DNA of 64,000 bases from Clostridiales bacterium (GTDB lineage Bacteria > Bacillota > Clostridia > Christensenellales > QALW01): NCBI GenBank assembly GCA_015069575.1, contig SVIH01000008.1, positions 17,766-81,765 of the forward strand. Direction: 5' to 3'. This document shows, one piece after another, positions 52,674-60,410 of this stretch. The notes beneath the pieces were generated by a model. It was not told the DNA's origin and searched no databases. It saw nothing but the letters and a program-made list of their open reading frames with translations. Position 1 is the first letter of the stretch, and each line of letters starts with the position of its first letter. A program made the translations under genes and the position numbers.

Positions 52674-53102
52674 ATGAAATCATTTGTCGCAAAACCCGCT
52701 GATATCGAACGTAAATGGTATGTTATCGATGCTAACGGGCAGACACTTGGCAGACTTGCTACACAGGTAGCTATGATTCTGCGCGGCAAACACAAGCCTA
52801 TTTATACGCCCCATGTTGATTGCGGTGATCACGTTATCGTTATCAATGCAGGCAAGGTTGTGCTTACCGGAAAGAAGCTGGAACAGAAAAAATATTATCG
52901 TTACAGCGGATATGTAGGTGGTCTTAAAGAGACTTCCGCAAAAGATATGCTTGAAAAGAAACCTGAATTAATGGTTTACGAAGCTATCAAGGGCATGATG
53001 CCCAAAAACTCCTTAGGTAGAGAAATGCTTACTAAACTTCGTGTATATAAGGATGCTGAGCACGCACATGCAGCTCAGAAGCCTGAAGTATATACACTGT
53101 AA
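52674..53102 (+). CDS. rplM: 50S ribosomal protein L13
   Basis: Ribosomal large-subunit protein of 142 residues. Clear family sequence: [41 protein letters not shown] and [16 protein letters not shown] [22 protein letters not shown] tggaggta precedes the ATG. It heads the two-gene rplM-rpsI operon. Confidence 0.98.
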   Translation: MKSFVAKPADIERKWYVIDANGQTLGRLATQVAMILRGKHKPIYTPHVDCGDHVIVINAGKVVLTGKKLEQKKYYRYSGYVGGLKETSAKDMLEKKPELMVYEAIKGMMPKNSLGREMLTKLRVYKDAEHAHAAQKPEVYTL

Positions 53103-53120
53103 TAGGGAGGAGTTTGTATT

Positions 53121-53516
53121 ATGGCATCAAAAGTTCAGTTCTGGGGCACCGGCAGACGTAAAAAAGCTGTTGCAAGGGTTAGACTTGTTGCAGGTAAAGG
53201 TGCAATCATCGTTAATAAGCGTGAGCTTGACACTTACTTTGGTCTTGATACACTTAAGAACATTGTTCGTCAGCCTCTTGAATTAACAGAAACACTTGGA
53301 AAGTTTGACGTTCTTGTAAACGTACAGGGCGGTGGCTTTACAGGTCAGGCAGGCGCAATCCGTCACGGTATCGCACGTGCTCTTACTAAGGCAGACGAGA
53401 GCCTTAAACCTGCACTTAAAAAAGCAGGATTCCTTACTCGTGACCCAAGAATGAAGGAAAGAAAGAAGTACGGCTTAAAGGCTGCACGTCGCGCTCCTCA
53501 GTTCTCAAAGAGATAA
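53121..53516 (+). CDS. rpsI: 30S ribosomal protein S9
   Basis: Ribosomal small-subunit protein of 131 residues: [18 protein letters not shown] near the start, [20 protein letters not shown] in the middle, and the basic C-terminal tail ending [16 protein letters not shown], whose last residues contact P-site tRNA. RBS gggaggag precedes the ATG, and the gene is 18 nt after rplM. A GC-rich terminator follows. Confidence 0.98.
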   Translation: MASKVQFWGTGRRKKAVARVRLVAGKGAIIVNKRELDTYFGLDTLKNIVRQPLELTETLGKFDVLVNVQGGGFTGQAGAIRHGIARALTKADESLKPALKKAGFLTRDPRMKERKKYGLKAARRAPQFSKR

Positions 53517-53539
53517 TCTTATATTTTTCAAAGATTACA

Positions 53540-53575
53540 AAAACCCCGAAACCATCACGGTTTTCGGGGTTTTGC
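53540..53575 (+). terminator. Terminator after rpsI
   Basis: Stem AAAACCCCGAAACC/GGTTTTCGGGGTTTT around an ATCAC loop. The 100 nt beyond it show two copies of AATTTGGTGC but no gene. Confidence 0.88.
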
Positions 53576-53687
53576 TTTTTCTAAAAATTGAATTTGGTGC
53601 TAATTTGGTGCAGGTTTTATTTTATCATCATTTCATATTGTTACAATTAAGCAATATTAAACACTATGTTTTTATTTTAAAATCTGA

Positions 53688-53716
53688 TTGACAAAACTGC
53701 GCTAAGAACATATAAT
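53688..53716 (+). promoter_or_regulatory. Consensus sigma-A promoter for tRNA-Leu
   Basis: TTGACA (53688-53693), 17 nt, TATAAT (53711-53716), 16 nt before the tRNA. Confidence 0.85.
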
Positions 53717-53732
53717 CATTATGTGCTAACGT

Positions 53733-53819
53733 GCAGGTATGGCGGAATTGGCAGACGCGCACGGTTCAGGTCCGTGTGAAAGTAATTTCATGCAGGTTCA
53801 ACCCCTGTTACCTGCACCA
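53733..53819 (+). tRNA. tRNA-Leu (anticodon CAG)
   Basis: Class II tRNA of 87 nt. Acceptor GCAGGTA/TACCTGC, D-arm GGCGGAATTGGCAGACGC, anticodon stem ACGG/CCGT with loop TTCAGGT (CAG), a variable arm (GTGAAAGTAATTTCAT), T-loop TTCAACC and encoded CCA at 53817-53819. It lies upstream of a proS T-box on the same strand. Confidence 0.95.
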
Positions 53820-53829
53820 ATATTAAATG

Positions 53830-54064
53830 CTTTGATAAGAAATAGTAGATATTTTTGTTTTTTAGAGAGAAGGCGTTTGGTGCAAGCCTTTAAACTAAAA
53901 ATATCCAACCCGTCTTTGAGCAGTAAGGCTGAATTTTTAGGCTTTATCGGGTTCTCCCGTTACAGAGATAATTAAGTGCGGTTTTTACTGAATTTAGGTG
54001 GTACCGCGGACTAATAAAAAGTTCGCCCTAAGTTGTTTATTCAACTTGGGGTTTTATTTTTTCT
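53830..54064 (+). promoter_or_regulatory. T-box riboswitch (proline) of proS
   Basis: Uncharged tRNA-Pro sensor controlling proS. Stem I includes AGTAGATATTTTT pairing with AAAAATATC, the apical GGTGCAAGCC element near 53879-53888, and TCCAACCC after the helix, which contains the Pro codons CCA and CCC as specifier candidates. The conserved T-box sequence AATTTAGGTGGTACCGCG is at 53990-54007. The terminator CCCTAAGTTG/CAACTTGGGG (54026-54051) with a T run follows, 14 nt ahead of proS. The regulated gene agrees with the specifier. Confidence 0.9.
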
Positions 54065-54077
54065 TGGAGGTTTTTTT

Positions 54078-55787
54078 ATGAAATTAGATAAACTTGTTGG
54101 TGATCGTTTTAAAGACAGACCATCTGAATGTAGCGTTGATAGCCACGCTTTAATGGTGCGTGGTGGTTATTGCAAATACGTTGCAAATGGTATATTTTCT
54201 TCTTATATGCCACTTAAACGCGTTACCCGTAAAATTGAACAGATTATGCGCGAAGAAATGGATGCTATAGATGGGCAGGAAGTTCAGTTTCCTGTTGTAA
54301 TGCCTGCGTCTCTTTGGCAGGAATCAGGCAGATACGAGAGTATCGGCAAAGAACTTATGCGTTTTTCTGATAGAAACGATAGCCCTTTGGTTCTTGGTAT
54401 GACCCATGAAGAAGCGGCAGTTCATCTTGTAAAGGATTACGCACAATCATATGCAAAATATCCTTTTATGATTTATCAGATTCAAACAAAATTCCGTGAT
54501 GAAGCACGCCCACGCGCAGGTCTTATCCGTGTTCGTGAATTTACAATGAAGGATGCTTATTCATTTCACACAAGTCAGGAAGATTTAGAGAAGTATTATG
54601 ATAGATGCTACGAAGCATATGAAAAGATTTATGCCCGTTGCGGTGTGCCTGAGGTTATTGCAGTTAAATCAGATTCAGGTATGATGGGCGGTAGCATTTC
54701 CCACGAATTTATGCTTTTAACACCTATTGGCGAAGATTCTATTGCAATTTGTACTGAATGCGATTATAGGGCAAATGTGGAAGCTGCGGATAATATCAGT
54801 GATATTGAACGCGATGCAGTTTCAAATGAACTTACAATGGTTCATACACCTGGTAAGGAAAGCATTGAAGAGGTTTGCGAATTTTTAAATACTCAGGCAG
54901 TTAATTCCTGTAAAGCAGTTATTTATCAGAGAAACGCAGATGATAAATATATTGTTTTATTTATTCGCGGTGATCTTGAAGCAAATGAAACAAAGATTAC
55001 AAATTTCTTGGGTTGTGATATTCACCCCGGCGTTGTAACTGAAGAATCAGGTCTTTGCGCAGGCTTCTGCGGTCCTGTTGATATTATAAAAGATGCAATA
55101 GTTTTATTTGATAGCTCATTAAAGGGTAGAAACAATCTTGTTTGCGGTGCAAATAAAACAGAATATCATTACACAGGTCTTGATATGGATAGGGATGTTC
55201 AGGGCGCTGATTACCACGATTTTGCTAAAATACAGGAGGGTGGCATTTGCCCAAAATGTAAAAAGAAAGCAATTAAAGTTTCACGCGGTATTGAAGTAGG
55301 TAATATATTCCAGCTTGGCACCAAATATACAACAAGTATGGATATGACTTATCTTGATAGTGATGGAAAAACTAAACATCCTATTATGGGTTGTTACGGT
55401 ATTGGTGTTGGCAGACTTGCTGCTGCTATCTGTGAAGCACATCACGATGATTACGGCCCAATCTGGCCTATGGCGGTTGCACCGTGGCAGGTTCAGCTTT
55501 GTGCTATGCGTGCTGACGATCCTGAGGTTAAAGCTTTTGCAGATAATCTTTATTCTGAACTTTTAAATAAGGGAATAGAAGTTATCTATGATGATCGTCA
55601 GGTTTCTGCTGGTGTGATGTTCTCTGATGCTGATCTTATTGGTGCGCCTGTTCGCGCTATTGTAAGCCCAAGAAATTTAAAAGAAAACGTGGTTGAACTT
55701 ACAACCCGTGATAAATCTTTAAAAACAAAGGTTTCAACAGAAAATATTGTTGAAGAAATTGTAAAATTAGTTAAAGAAATGCTGTAA
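54078..55787 (+). CDS. proS: Prolyl-tRNA synthetase
   Basis: Class II synthetase of 569 residues from ATG 54078 (RBS cttggagg). It has the bacterial form with editing insertion: motif 1 region (MRGG-type ALMVRGGYCKYVANG), motif 2 TKFRDEARPRAGLIRVREF, an editing domain at about 220-390, motif 3 GCYGIGVGRLAAAICEAH, and the C-terminal anticodon-binding domain (AVAPWQVQLCAM onward). Expression is set by the upstream proline T-box. A hairpin terminator follows. Confidence 0.97.
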   Translation: MKLDKLVGDRFKDRPSECSVDSHALMVRGGYCKYVANGIFSSYMPLKRVTRKIEQIMREEMDAIDGQEVQFPVVMPASLWQESGRYESIGKELMRFSDRNDSPLVLGMTHEEAAVHLVKDYAQSYAKYPFMIYQIQTKFRDEARPRAGLIRVREFTMKDAYSFHTSQEDLEKYYDRCYEAYEKIYARCGVPEVIAVKSDSGMMGGSISHEFMLLTPIGEDSIAICTECDYRANVEAADNISDIERDAVSNELTMVHTPGKESIEEVCEFLNTQAVNSCKAVIYQRNADDKYIVLFIRGDLEANETKITNFLGCDIHPGVVTEESGLCAGFCGPVDIIKDAIVLFDSSLKGRNNLVCGANKTEYHYTGLDMDRDVQGADYHDFAKIQEGGICPKCKKKAIKVSRGIEVGNIFQLGTKYTTSMDMTYLDSDGKTKHPIMGCYGIGVGRLAAAICEAHHDDYGPIWPMAVAPWQVQLCAMRADDPEVKAFADNLYSELLNKGIEVIYDDRQVSAGVMFSDADLIGAPVRAIVSPRNLKENVVELTTRDKSLKTKVSTENIVEEIVKLVKEML

Positions 55788-55788
55788 T

Positions 55789-55820
55789 AAAAAATCCGAA
55801 CAATTTTGTTCGGATTTTTT
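55789..55820 (+). terminator. Terminator after proS
   Basis: Stem AAAATCCGAAC/GTTCGGATTTT with a short loop (55791-55819), then TT. Confidence 0.85.
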
Positions 55821-55833
55821 GAAAGGATTTTCT

Positions 55834-57009
55834 ATGAAGTATCGTTTGGATAAATATGGGAACAAACTATCTGTTTTAGGTTTTGGTTGTATGCGTTTTA
55901 AAAACAATTTAGGAAAAATTGATTTTAATGCAACTGAAAAACAAGTGTTATATGCAATTGAAAACGGTGTAAATTATTTTGATACAGCGTATATCTATCC
56001 TAACAGTGAGGCAACGTTAGGTGAGATTTTACATAAAAACGGTATAAGAGATAAAGTTTATATTGCAACAAAGCTTCCACATTATCTTGTTAAAAGCTAT
56101 AATGATCTTGATAGGATTTTTTATGAAGAATTAAAGCGTCTTAAAACAGATCATATTGATTATTATTTAATGCATATGCTTACAGATACTGATACATGGG
56201 CGCGTTTATGTTCTCTTAATATTGAACAGTGGATCAACGAAAAAAAGAGTTCAGGCGCTATTAAACAAATAGGATTTTCATATCACGGTAATTCATTGGA
56301 GTTTTGTAACCTTATTGATGTATACGCCTGGGATTTTTGTATGATTCAGTATAATTATATGGATGAAAGTTCTCAGGCAGGTGTTAAAGGATTAAAATAT
56401 GCAGCATCTAAAGGCTTGCCTGTTATGGTAATGGAGCCTTTAAGGGGAGGAAAACTTGTAAACAACCTTCCTGATGAAGCAAAAAAGATTTTTGCTGATA
56501 ATGCTAAAAGTTATACGCCTGCCCAATGGGCATTTAAATGGCTATTCAACCAAAAGGAAGTTTCTGTTGTGCTTTCAGGTATGAATACGGAAGAAATGGT
56601 TACGGATAACATTAAAACTGCGTGTGAAACTGAGGTAGGCGAACTGACTAACGATGACCAGAAAATGCTTAAAAATATTGTTAAAGTCATTAATTCTAAA
56701 ATGAAAGTTGGTTGTACAGGTTGCGGATATTGTGTACCTTGCCCTAAAGGAGTGGATATACCCGGTTCATTTGCAGCGTATAACAGAAAATATTCTGAAG
56801 GTAAATTCTGGGCACTTGTGGATTATTTTATGTGCACGGCTTTGCGTAAAAAATCAACAGCAGCATCTAATTGTATTAAATGCGGTAAATGTGAAAAGCA
56901 TTGTCCGCAAGGTATAAAAATAAGCGAAGAGCTTAAAAATGTAACAAAGGAATTTGAAGGTCCTGTATATAAAATAGCCAAAAGAGTTGCAAAATTATTT
57001 AAGTTTTAA
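55834..57009 (+). CDS. Aldo/keto reductase with C-terminal 4Fe-4S domain
   Basis: Protein of 391 residues from ATG 55834. The AKR barrel occupies about 1-280: LSVLGFGCMRF, VNYFDTAYIYPNSEATLG (catalytic Asp-Tyr), KTDHIDYYLMHML (His) and QIGFSYHGNS. The C-terminal 100 residues hold Cys-rich Fe-S motifs CTGCGYCVPCPKGVDIP and CIKCGKCEKHCPQGI, fitting the Fe-S-containing AKR group of anaerobes. Physiological electron partner and substrate are unknown. RBS gaaaggat precedes the ATG. Confidence 0.93.
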   Translation: MKYRLDKYGNKLSVLGFGCMRFKNNLGKIDFNATEKQVLYAIENGVNYFDTAYIYPNSEATLGEILHKNGIRDKVYIATKLPHYLVKSYNDLDRIFYEELKRLKTDHIDYYLMHMLTDTDTWARLCSLNIEQWINEKKSSGAIKQIGFSYHGNSLEFCNLIDVYAWDFCMIQYNYMDESSQAGVKGLKYAASKGLPVMVMEPLRGGKLVNNLPDEAKKIFADNAKSYTPAQWAFKWLFNQKEVSVVLSGMNTEEMVTDNIKTACETEVGELTNDDQKMLKNIVKVINSKMKVGCTGCGYCVPCPKGVDIPGSFAAYNRKYSEGKFWALVDYFMCTALRKKSTAASNCIKCGKCEKHCPQGIKISEELKNVTKEFEGPVYKIAKRVAKLFKF

Positions 57010-57011
57010 AA

Positions 57012-57040
57012 AAATAACCGCTTTAATAAAGCGGTTATTT
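57012..57040. terminator. Terminator between the aldo/keto reductase gene and tRNA-Arg(CCG)
   Basis: Stem AAATAACCGCTTT/AAAGCGGTTATTT around AAT, usable in both directions; it abuts the tRNA 3' end. Confidence 0.72.
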
Positions 57041-57115
57041 GGTGTGCCTGACAGGAGTTGAACCTGCGACACCCAGAGTCGGAGTCTGGTGCTCTATCCA
57101 CTGAGCTACAGACAC
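57040..57115 (-). tRNA. tRNA-Arg (anticodon CCG)
   Basis: Acceptor GTGTCTG/CAGGCAC, D-arm TAGCTCAGTGGATAGAGC, anticodon stem CCAGA/TCTGG with loop CTCCGAC (CCG), T-loop TTCAACT, encoded CCA at 57040-57042. Confidence 0.95.
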
Positions 57116-57127
57116 ATAACAAATATT

Positions 57128-57156
57128 ATTTTACACAAAAAACTATTTTTTTGCAA
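57128..57156 (-). promoter_or_regulatory. Candidate promoter for tRNA-Arg(CCG)
   Basis: Minus strand TTGCAA (57151-57156), 17 nt, TAAAAT (57128-57133), 12 nt before the tRNA. Confidence 0.45.
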
Positions 57157-57172
57157 CTTGTTTATTATAAGG

Positions 57173-57201
57173 TTGCAAAAAATCAAAAAAAAGGTTACAA
57201 T
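57173..57201 (+). promoter_or_regulatory. Sigma-A promoter for tmk
   Basis: TTGCAA (57173-57178), 17 nt, TACAAT (57196-57201), 35 nt before tmk. It diverges from the tRNA-Arg promoter. Confidence 0.6.
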
Positions 57202-57236
57202 AATATTATAAAATGTAATTTTGTGAGGAATACTTA

Positions 57237-57863
57237 ATGAAAAAAGGACTGCTTATTTCATTTGAAGGCACAGATGGTTGCGGTAAAAGTACGCAGATTC
57301 GTCTTTTGTCTGAATATCTTAAAAAAAGCAATAGAGAAGTTGTAATTTCCCGTGAACCCGGTGGTTGTAAGGTTGGTGAAAAAATTCGCAATATTTTACT
57401 AAATGCTGAAAATGTTGAGATTTCACCTATGTGTGAGCTTTTTCTTTATGAAGCTGCAAGGGCTCAGCATATGGCACAAGTTATTGAGCCTGCTCTTAAT
57501 GAAGGTAAAATTGTTATTTTAGATAGATTTATTGATTCAACCTTTGCATATCAGGGTTATGGTAGACAATTAGGCGAAGAATGTGTTGATATTTTTAATA
57601 AATATGCTATTAATCATAGATATCCTGACATCACTTTAATGCTTACTTTAAAAGCTGATGATGCATTTAAGCGTAAGGGCGGAAACGATACAAAGGACCG
57701 TATGGAAATGGCTGGAGATGATTTCTTTAAGCGCGTTGATGAGGGGTTAAAACGCGCAAGCGAGAAATATGCTGATCGAATCATTAAAGTTAATGTTGAA
57801 GGCACTTGTGAAGAAACACATAAAAAAATATGTACTTTAATTGATAATTTGTTGGAGAAATAA
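57237..57863 (+). CDS. tmk: Thymidylate kinase
   Basis: Phosphorylates dTMP to dTDP. Protein of 208 residues: P-loop FEGTDGCGKSTQIRLL (10-25), REPGGCKVGEKIRNILL near 45 (REPGG, the catalytic Arg and Pro), ILDRFIDSTFAYQGYGRQLG near 100 (DR-x motif), and KGGNDTKDRMEM in the lid. RBS gtgagga precedes the ATG. It is followed 1 nt later by a small membrane protein gene. Confidence 0.96.
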   Translation: MKKGLLISFEGTDGCGKSTQIRLLSEYLKKSNREVVISREPGGCKVGEKIRNILLNAENVEISPMCELFLYEAARAQHMAQVIEPALNEGKIVILDRFIDSTFAYQGYGRQLGEECVDIFNKYAINHRYPDITLMLTLKADDAFKRKGGNDTKDRMEMAGDDFFKRVDEGLKRASEKYADRIIKVNVEGTCEETHKKICTLIDNLLEK

Positions 57864-57864
57864 T

Positions 57865-58143
57865 ATGCAGGATAAAAAAATTTTTATTCTTGATGAAAAT
57901 GAAGAAAACGAACAATCAATAGAAGAACTTGAAGAACTAGAAAGGGCACAACGGTTAGAAAAGCTTAAAAAAACTAAATTGCCTGCAAAAATGCCATATA
58001 TGCTTGTTGCATCCCGTGTTACAAATATAATTGGTTTATTAGGCATTATGATAAGTATGTTAACTGTTAACGGCACAGTGCTTGTTATCAGTTTGCTGAT
58101 TTTATTGGTTAGTACAATAGTTAATTATTTTTTCTTCAAATAA
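57865..58143 (+). CDS. Small membrane protein, 92 aa
   Basis: Protein of 92 residues from ATG 57865 (RBS ttggagaa). The first half is highly charged and helical, with glutamate runs (EENEEN...EELEELERAQRLEK); the second half holds two transmembrane segments (VTNIIGLLGIMISML; VLVISLLILLVSTIVNYFF). No family was recognised. It sits 1 nt after tmk and just before a terminator, so it is likely co-transcribed. The acidic coiled half suggests a protein-binding role, which is speculative. Confidence 0.65.
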   Translation: MQDKKIFILDENEENEQSIEELEELERAQRLEKLKKTKLPAKMPYMLVASRVTNIIGLLGIMISMLTVNGTVLVISLLILLVSTIVNYFFFK

Positions 58144-58145
58144 AA

Positions 58146-58173
58146 AAGTCCTCCTTATTAGGAGGATTTTTTT
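58146..58173. terminator. Bidirectional terminator between the tmk operon and trxA
   Basis: Stem AGTCCTCCT/AGGAGGATT around TATT, then TTTTT; A-rich on the other side for the minus strand. Confidence 0.82.
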
Positions 58174-58477
58174 ATAAATTGAATTTTGATTTTAATTGTT
58201 CTTTGTCCATATATCCAAGACTGCTTTTTAATAATTTTCCGTTCTCAAAAAGTAATAGCGCAGGAATGCTATTAATATTGTATTTCATTGCTAATTGTGG
58301 TTCGTCATCAACATTAATTTTTGCAATAATTAAATCAGGTAATTCGTTTGCAAGATCTTCAAGAACGGTTCCAAGCATTTGGCAAGGCATACACCATGGT
58401 GCCCAAAAGTCAACTAATACTCGTTTTTGATTAACTACTTTTTCAAAATTTTCAGCGTTTAAGTGAATTAAACTCAT
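58172..58477 (-). CDS. trxA: Thioredoxin with CMPC active site
   Basis: Thioredoxin-fold protein of 101 residues: VLVDFWAPWCMPCQMLG contains a CMPC active site in place of the usual CGPC, then INVDDEPQLAMKYNINSIPALLLF with the cis-Pro loop (SIPA) and GYMDKEQLKSK. The Met/Pro redox loop should shift its potential and specificity. It is coupled to the upstream membrane-anchored acidic protein: its start overlaps that gene's stop by 1 nt. It may act on membrane-proximal disulfides, but this is inferred. Confidence 0.9.
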   Translation of the reverse strand: MSLIHLNAENFEKVVNQKRVLVDFWAPWCMPCQMLGTVLEDLANELPDLIIAKINVDDEPQLAMKYNINSIPALLLFENGKLLKSSLGYMDKEQLKSKFNL

Positions 58478-58962
58478 TATTCATCAACCTCGTTATTATC
58501 TTCTGTGGTTTCACTGTCTTCCTCAAAATACATATCAAACTCAGTTTCGGGAAGTTCATCAACAGAAACCTTTATACCTGTTTTTTCAGAAAGTTCGTTT
58601 ACGATTTCATCCATTCTTGATTCACATTTTTCTTGTGACCATTCTTCGTCAGTTTCGTCTTGTTCTTTCATTAACTGTTTAATGGCAAGATAGAATAACA
58701 GGTATGTATCTTTTAAATCGCCTGGTGCGGCTTTTATCCACTGCATACGATATGTTTCAACAAGTGGATGGTCTGCACGAAATTCAAAATCTTCTTTTGA
58801 TAAAAGACCGCTAAAGTTACCAAAATTTTCTCTTTCATCAACATCTTTTACAGTTTTATCTGATTTAATTATAGAAAGAATAATTAAGGATAAAAGTAAA
58901 GCAATAATTGCGCCTAAAATAATAACAATATATAATTCTATATATATTCCAAATATAATCAT
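58477..58962 (-). CDS. Membrane-anchored acidic protein, 161 aa
   Basis: Protein of 161 residues: one N-terminal transmembrane segment (IVIILGAIIALLLSLIILS, about 10-29) and an acidic soluble domain, EEDSETTEDNNEVDE at the end. It has EYRMQWIKAAPG-like TYRMQWIKAAPGDLKDTYLL near 75-95. No family recognised. The gene precedes trxA and overlaps its start by 1 nt, implying a joint function. RBS cggaggta precedes the ATG. Confidence 0.7.
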   Translation of the reverse strand: MIIFGIYIELYIVIILGAIIALLLSLIILSIIKSDKTVKDVDERENFGNFSGLLSKEDFEFRADHPLVETYRMQWIKAAPGDLKDTYLLFYLAIKQLMKEQDETDEEWSQEKCESRMDEIVNELSEKTGIKVSVDELPETEFDMYFEEDSETTEDNNEVDE

Positions 58963-58984
58963 TATAAATACCTCCGTTTTTTAT

Positions 58985-59013
58985 ATTATAACAAAGTTTT
59001 TCTTTGTATGCAA
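58985..59013 (-). promoter_or_regulatory. Sigma-A promoter for the acidic protein-trxA pair
   Basis: Minus strand TTGCAT (59008-59013), 17 nt, TATAAT (58985-58990), 22 nt before the ATG. It is back to back with the methyltransferase promoter. Confidence 0.65.
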
Positions 59014-59021
59014 ATATATTC

Positions 59022-59050
59022 TTGAAATTAGCAGTAAAAAATGGTATAAT
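59022..59050 (+). promoter_or_regulatory. Sigma-A promoter for the DNA methyltransferase gene
   Basis: TTGAAA (59022-59027), 17 nt, TATAAT (59045-59050), leaving an AT-rich leader of about 95 nt. Confidence 0.65.
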
Positions 59051-59151
59051 TTAATAAATAAATATTTAGTGAATTGATATGTTTATATTAATCTGTGCAA
59101 AAATACAGTAATAATAAAAAATATTTATGAATATAATTTCTTGGTGATAAT

Positions 59152-60402
59152 ATGCTTATTAATAGTGAAAAAATATATGTTAATAATAGTTTTGATGAAA
59201 CAGTATATGGCGAATTTTATCTAGCAGATTCTTTAGAAATAATGCCTCGCCTTATTGACGAATACTCAAATAAAGTTAAACTTGTTTACTTTGATCCGCC
59301 TTTTATGACGGGGCGTGAATTTGATGCAAGTATGCCCGTTGGTGAAAAAGGATATGCAGGCAACAGGGAATATTATACAAGAATTCCTTCCTATTCAGAT
59401 ACTTGGGAAAGTAAAGAAGCATATCTTTGTTTTCTGAAAAAGATTTTAATCGGTGCAAAAGAATTATTATCTGATGATGGTGTTATTTGTGTTCATGTTG
59501 ATAGGCACGCATCACACCATGTTCGTTTGCTGCTTGATGAAGTGTTTGGTGAAAATTCATTTATTAATGAAATTATATGGCATTATCGTTCAGGTGGAAG
59601 CAGTAAAAGTTCATTCCCTGCAAAGCACGATAATATTTTTATTTACGGTAAAACATCAAAAGTTAAGATAAATCCTGCAGCGGCAGGTAAGGCTAGAACG
59701 GATAAACGCCATAATCATATGAAAAGATCTGTTGATATTGATGGCAGAGTATATTTTTCAATTAAAAGCAACGGAAAAGAATATAAATATTATGAAGATG
59801 ATATAGTTTCTTTTGATGATGTTTGGGAAATTTCACATCTTCAACAAAAACATCCTGAACGCACAGGCTTTGGCACTCAAAAACCACTAGAACTTTTAGA
59901 TAGAATAATTCGTTCATGCTCACAAAAAGACGATATTGTTTGTGATTTGTTTGCAGGTAGCGGTACGACACTTATAAGCGCCATTAATAATGGCAGAAGA
60001 TACCTTGGCGTTGATAAATCTTCATTAAGTCTTTTGACTTTCAGAAGAAGGCTTACTGCCAGAAACAATGTTGATATTACAATATATCACACCTCTGTTG
60101 CTGATGATAAGGCAGGTATTACTTTAAATAAACAGCAGGATCAGAATAATATTACAGTTACCTTTGATTCATATCGTACTTTAAATGTTGATATTGACTT
60201 GCCAAAGTATACCGACGGGCTTCAGTATTTAACTTACATTTCTGTTGGGCGCATTGAAGATGGAGTATATATAACTGAAGATTATTCAGTTCGAACACCA
60301 TCAATGCCAACATTAAAGCATAGTTTTACTGTTAGTAATAAAGGTGAAAAAGCAATATATTTCTGTGATTGTCTTGGAAATCATAGATTTGTTAAAATTT
60401 AA
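59152..60402 (+). CDS. Solitary site-specific DNA methyltransferase (N4/N6 type)
   Basis: Protein of 416 residues of the N6-adenine/N4-cytosine amino-methyltransferase group. The catalytic motif is DPPF (VKLVYFDPPFMTGREF, near 48). The SAM-binding motif follows much later (DLFAGSGTTLISAINNGRRYLG, near 265-285), giving a beta-type circular order; TQKPLELLDRII is the preceding motif. The C-terminal 100 residues look like a beta-rich extra domain, possibly target recognition. No restriction enzyme or specificity subunit is adjacent. It lies 8 nt upstream of recG and probably shares its transcript, hinting at a role in genome maintenance. Confidence 0.85.
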   Translation: MLINSEKIYVNNSFDETVYGEFYLADSLEIMPRLIDEYSNKVKLVYFDPPFMTGREFDASMPVGEKGYAGNREYYTRIPSYSDTWESKEAYLCFLKKILIGAKELLSDDGVICVHVDRHASHHVRLLLDEVFGENSFINEIIWHYRSGGSSKSSFPAKHDNIFIYGKTSKVKINPAAAGKARTDKRHNHMKRSVDIDGRVYFSIKSNGKEYKYYEDDIVSFDDVWEISHLQQKHPERTGFGTQKPLELLDRIIRSCSQKDDIVCDLFAGSGTTLISAINNGRRYLGVDKSSLSLLTFRRRLTARNNVDITIYHTSVADDKAGITLNKQQDQNNITVTFDSYRTLNVDIDLPKYTDGLQYLTYISVGRIEDGVYITEDYSVRTPSMPTLKHSFTVSNKGEKAIYFCDCLGNHRFVKI

Positions 60403-60410
60403 GGATTTAT

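Noticed and set aside
53581..53640. Possible integrase C-terminus on the minus strand near AATTTGGTGC repeats
   Set aside because: The reverse frame contains stops and no conserved integrase residues could be found; only a repeat remains.
53739..53975. A 78-codon plus-strand frame
   Set aside because: It overlaps the tRNA-Leu and the T-box leader and has no RBS; it is not a gene.
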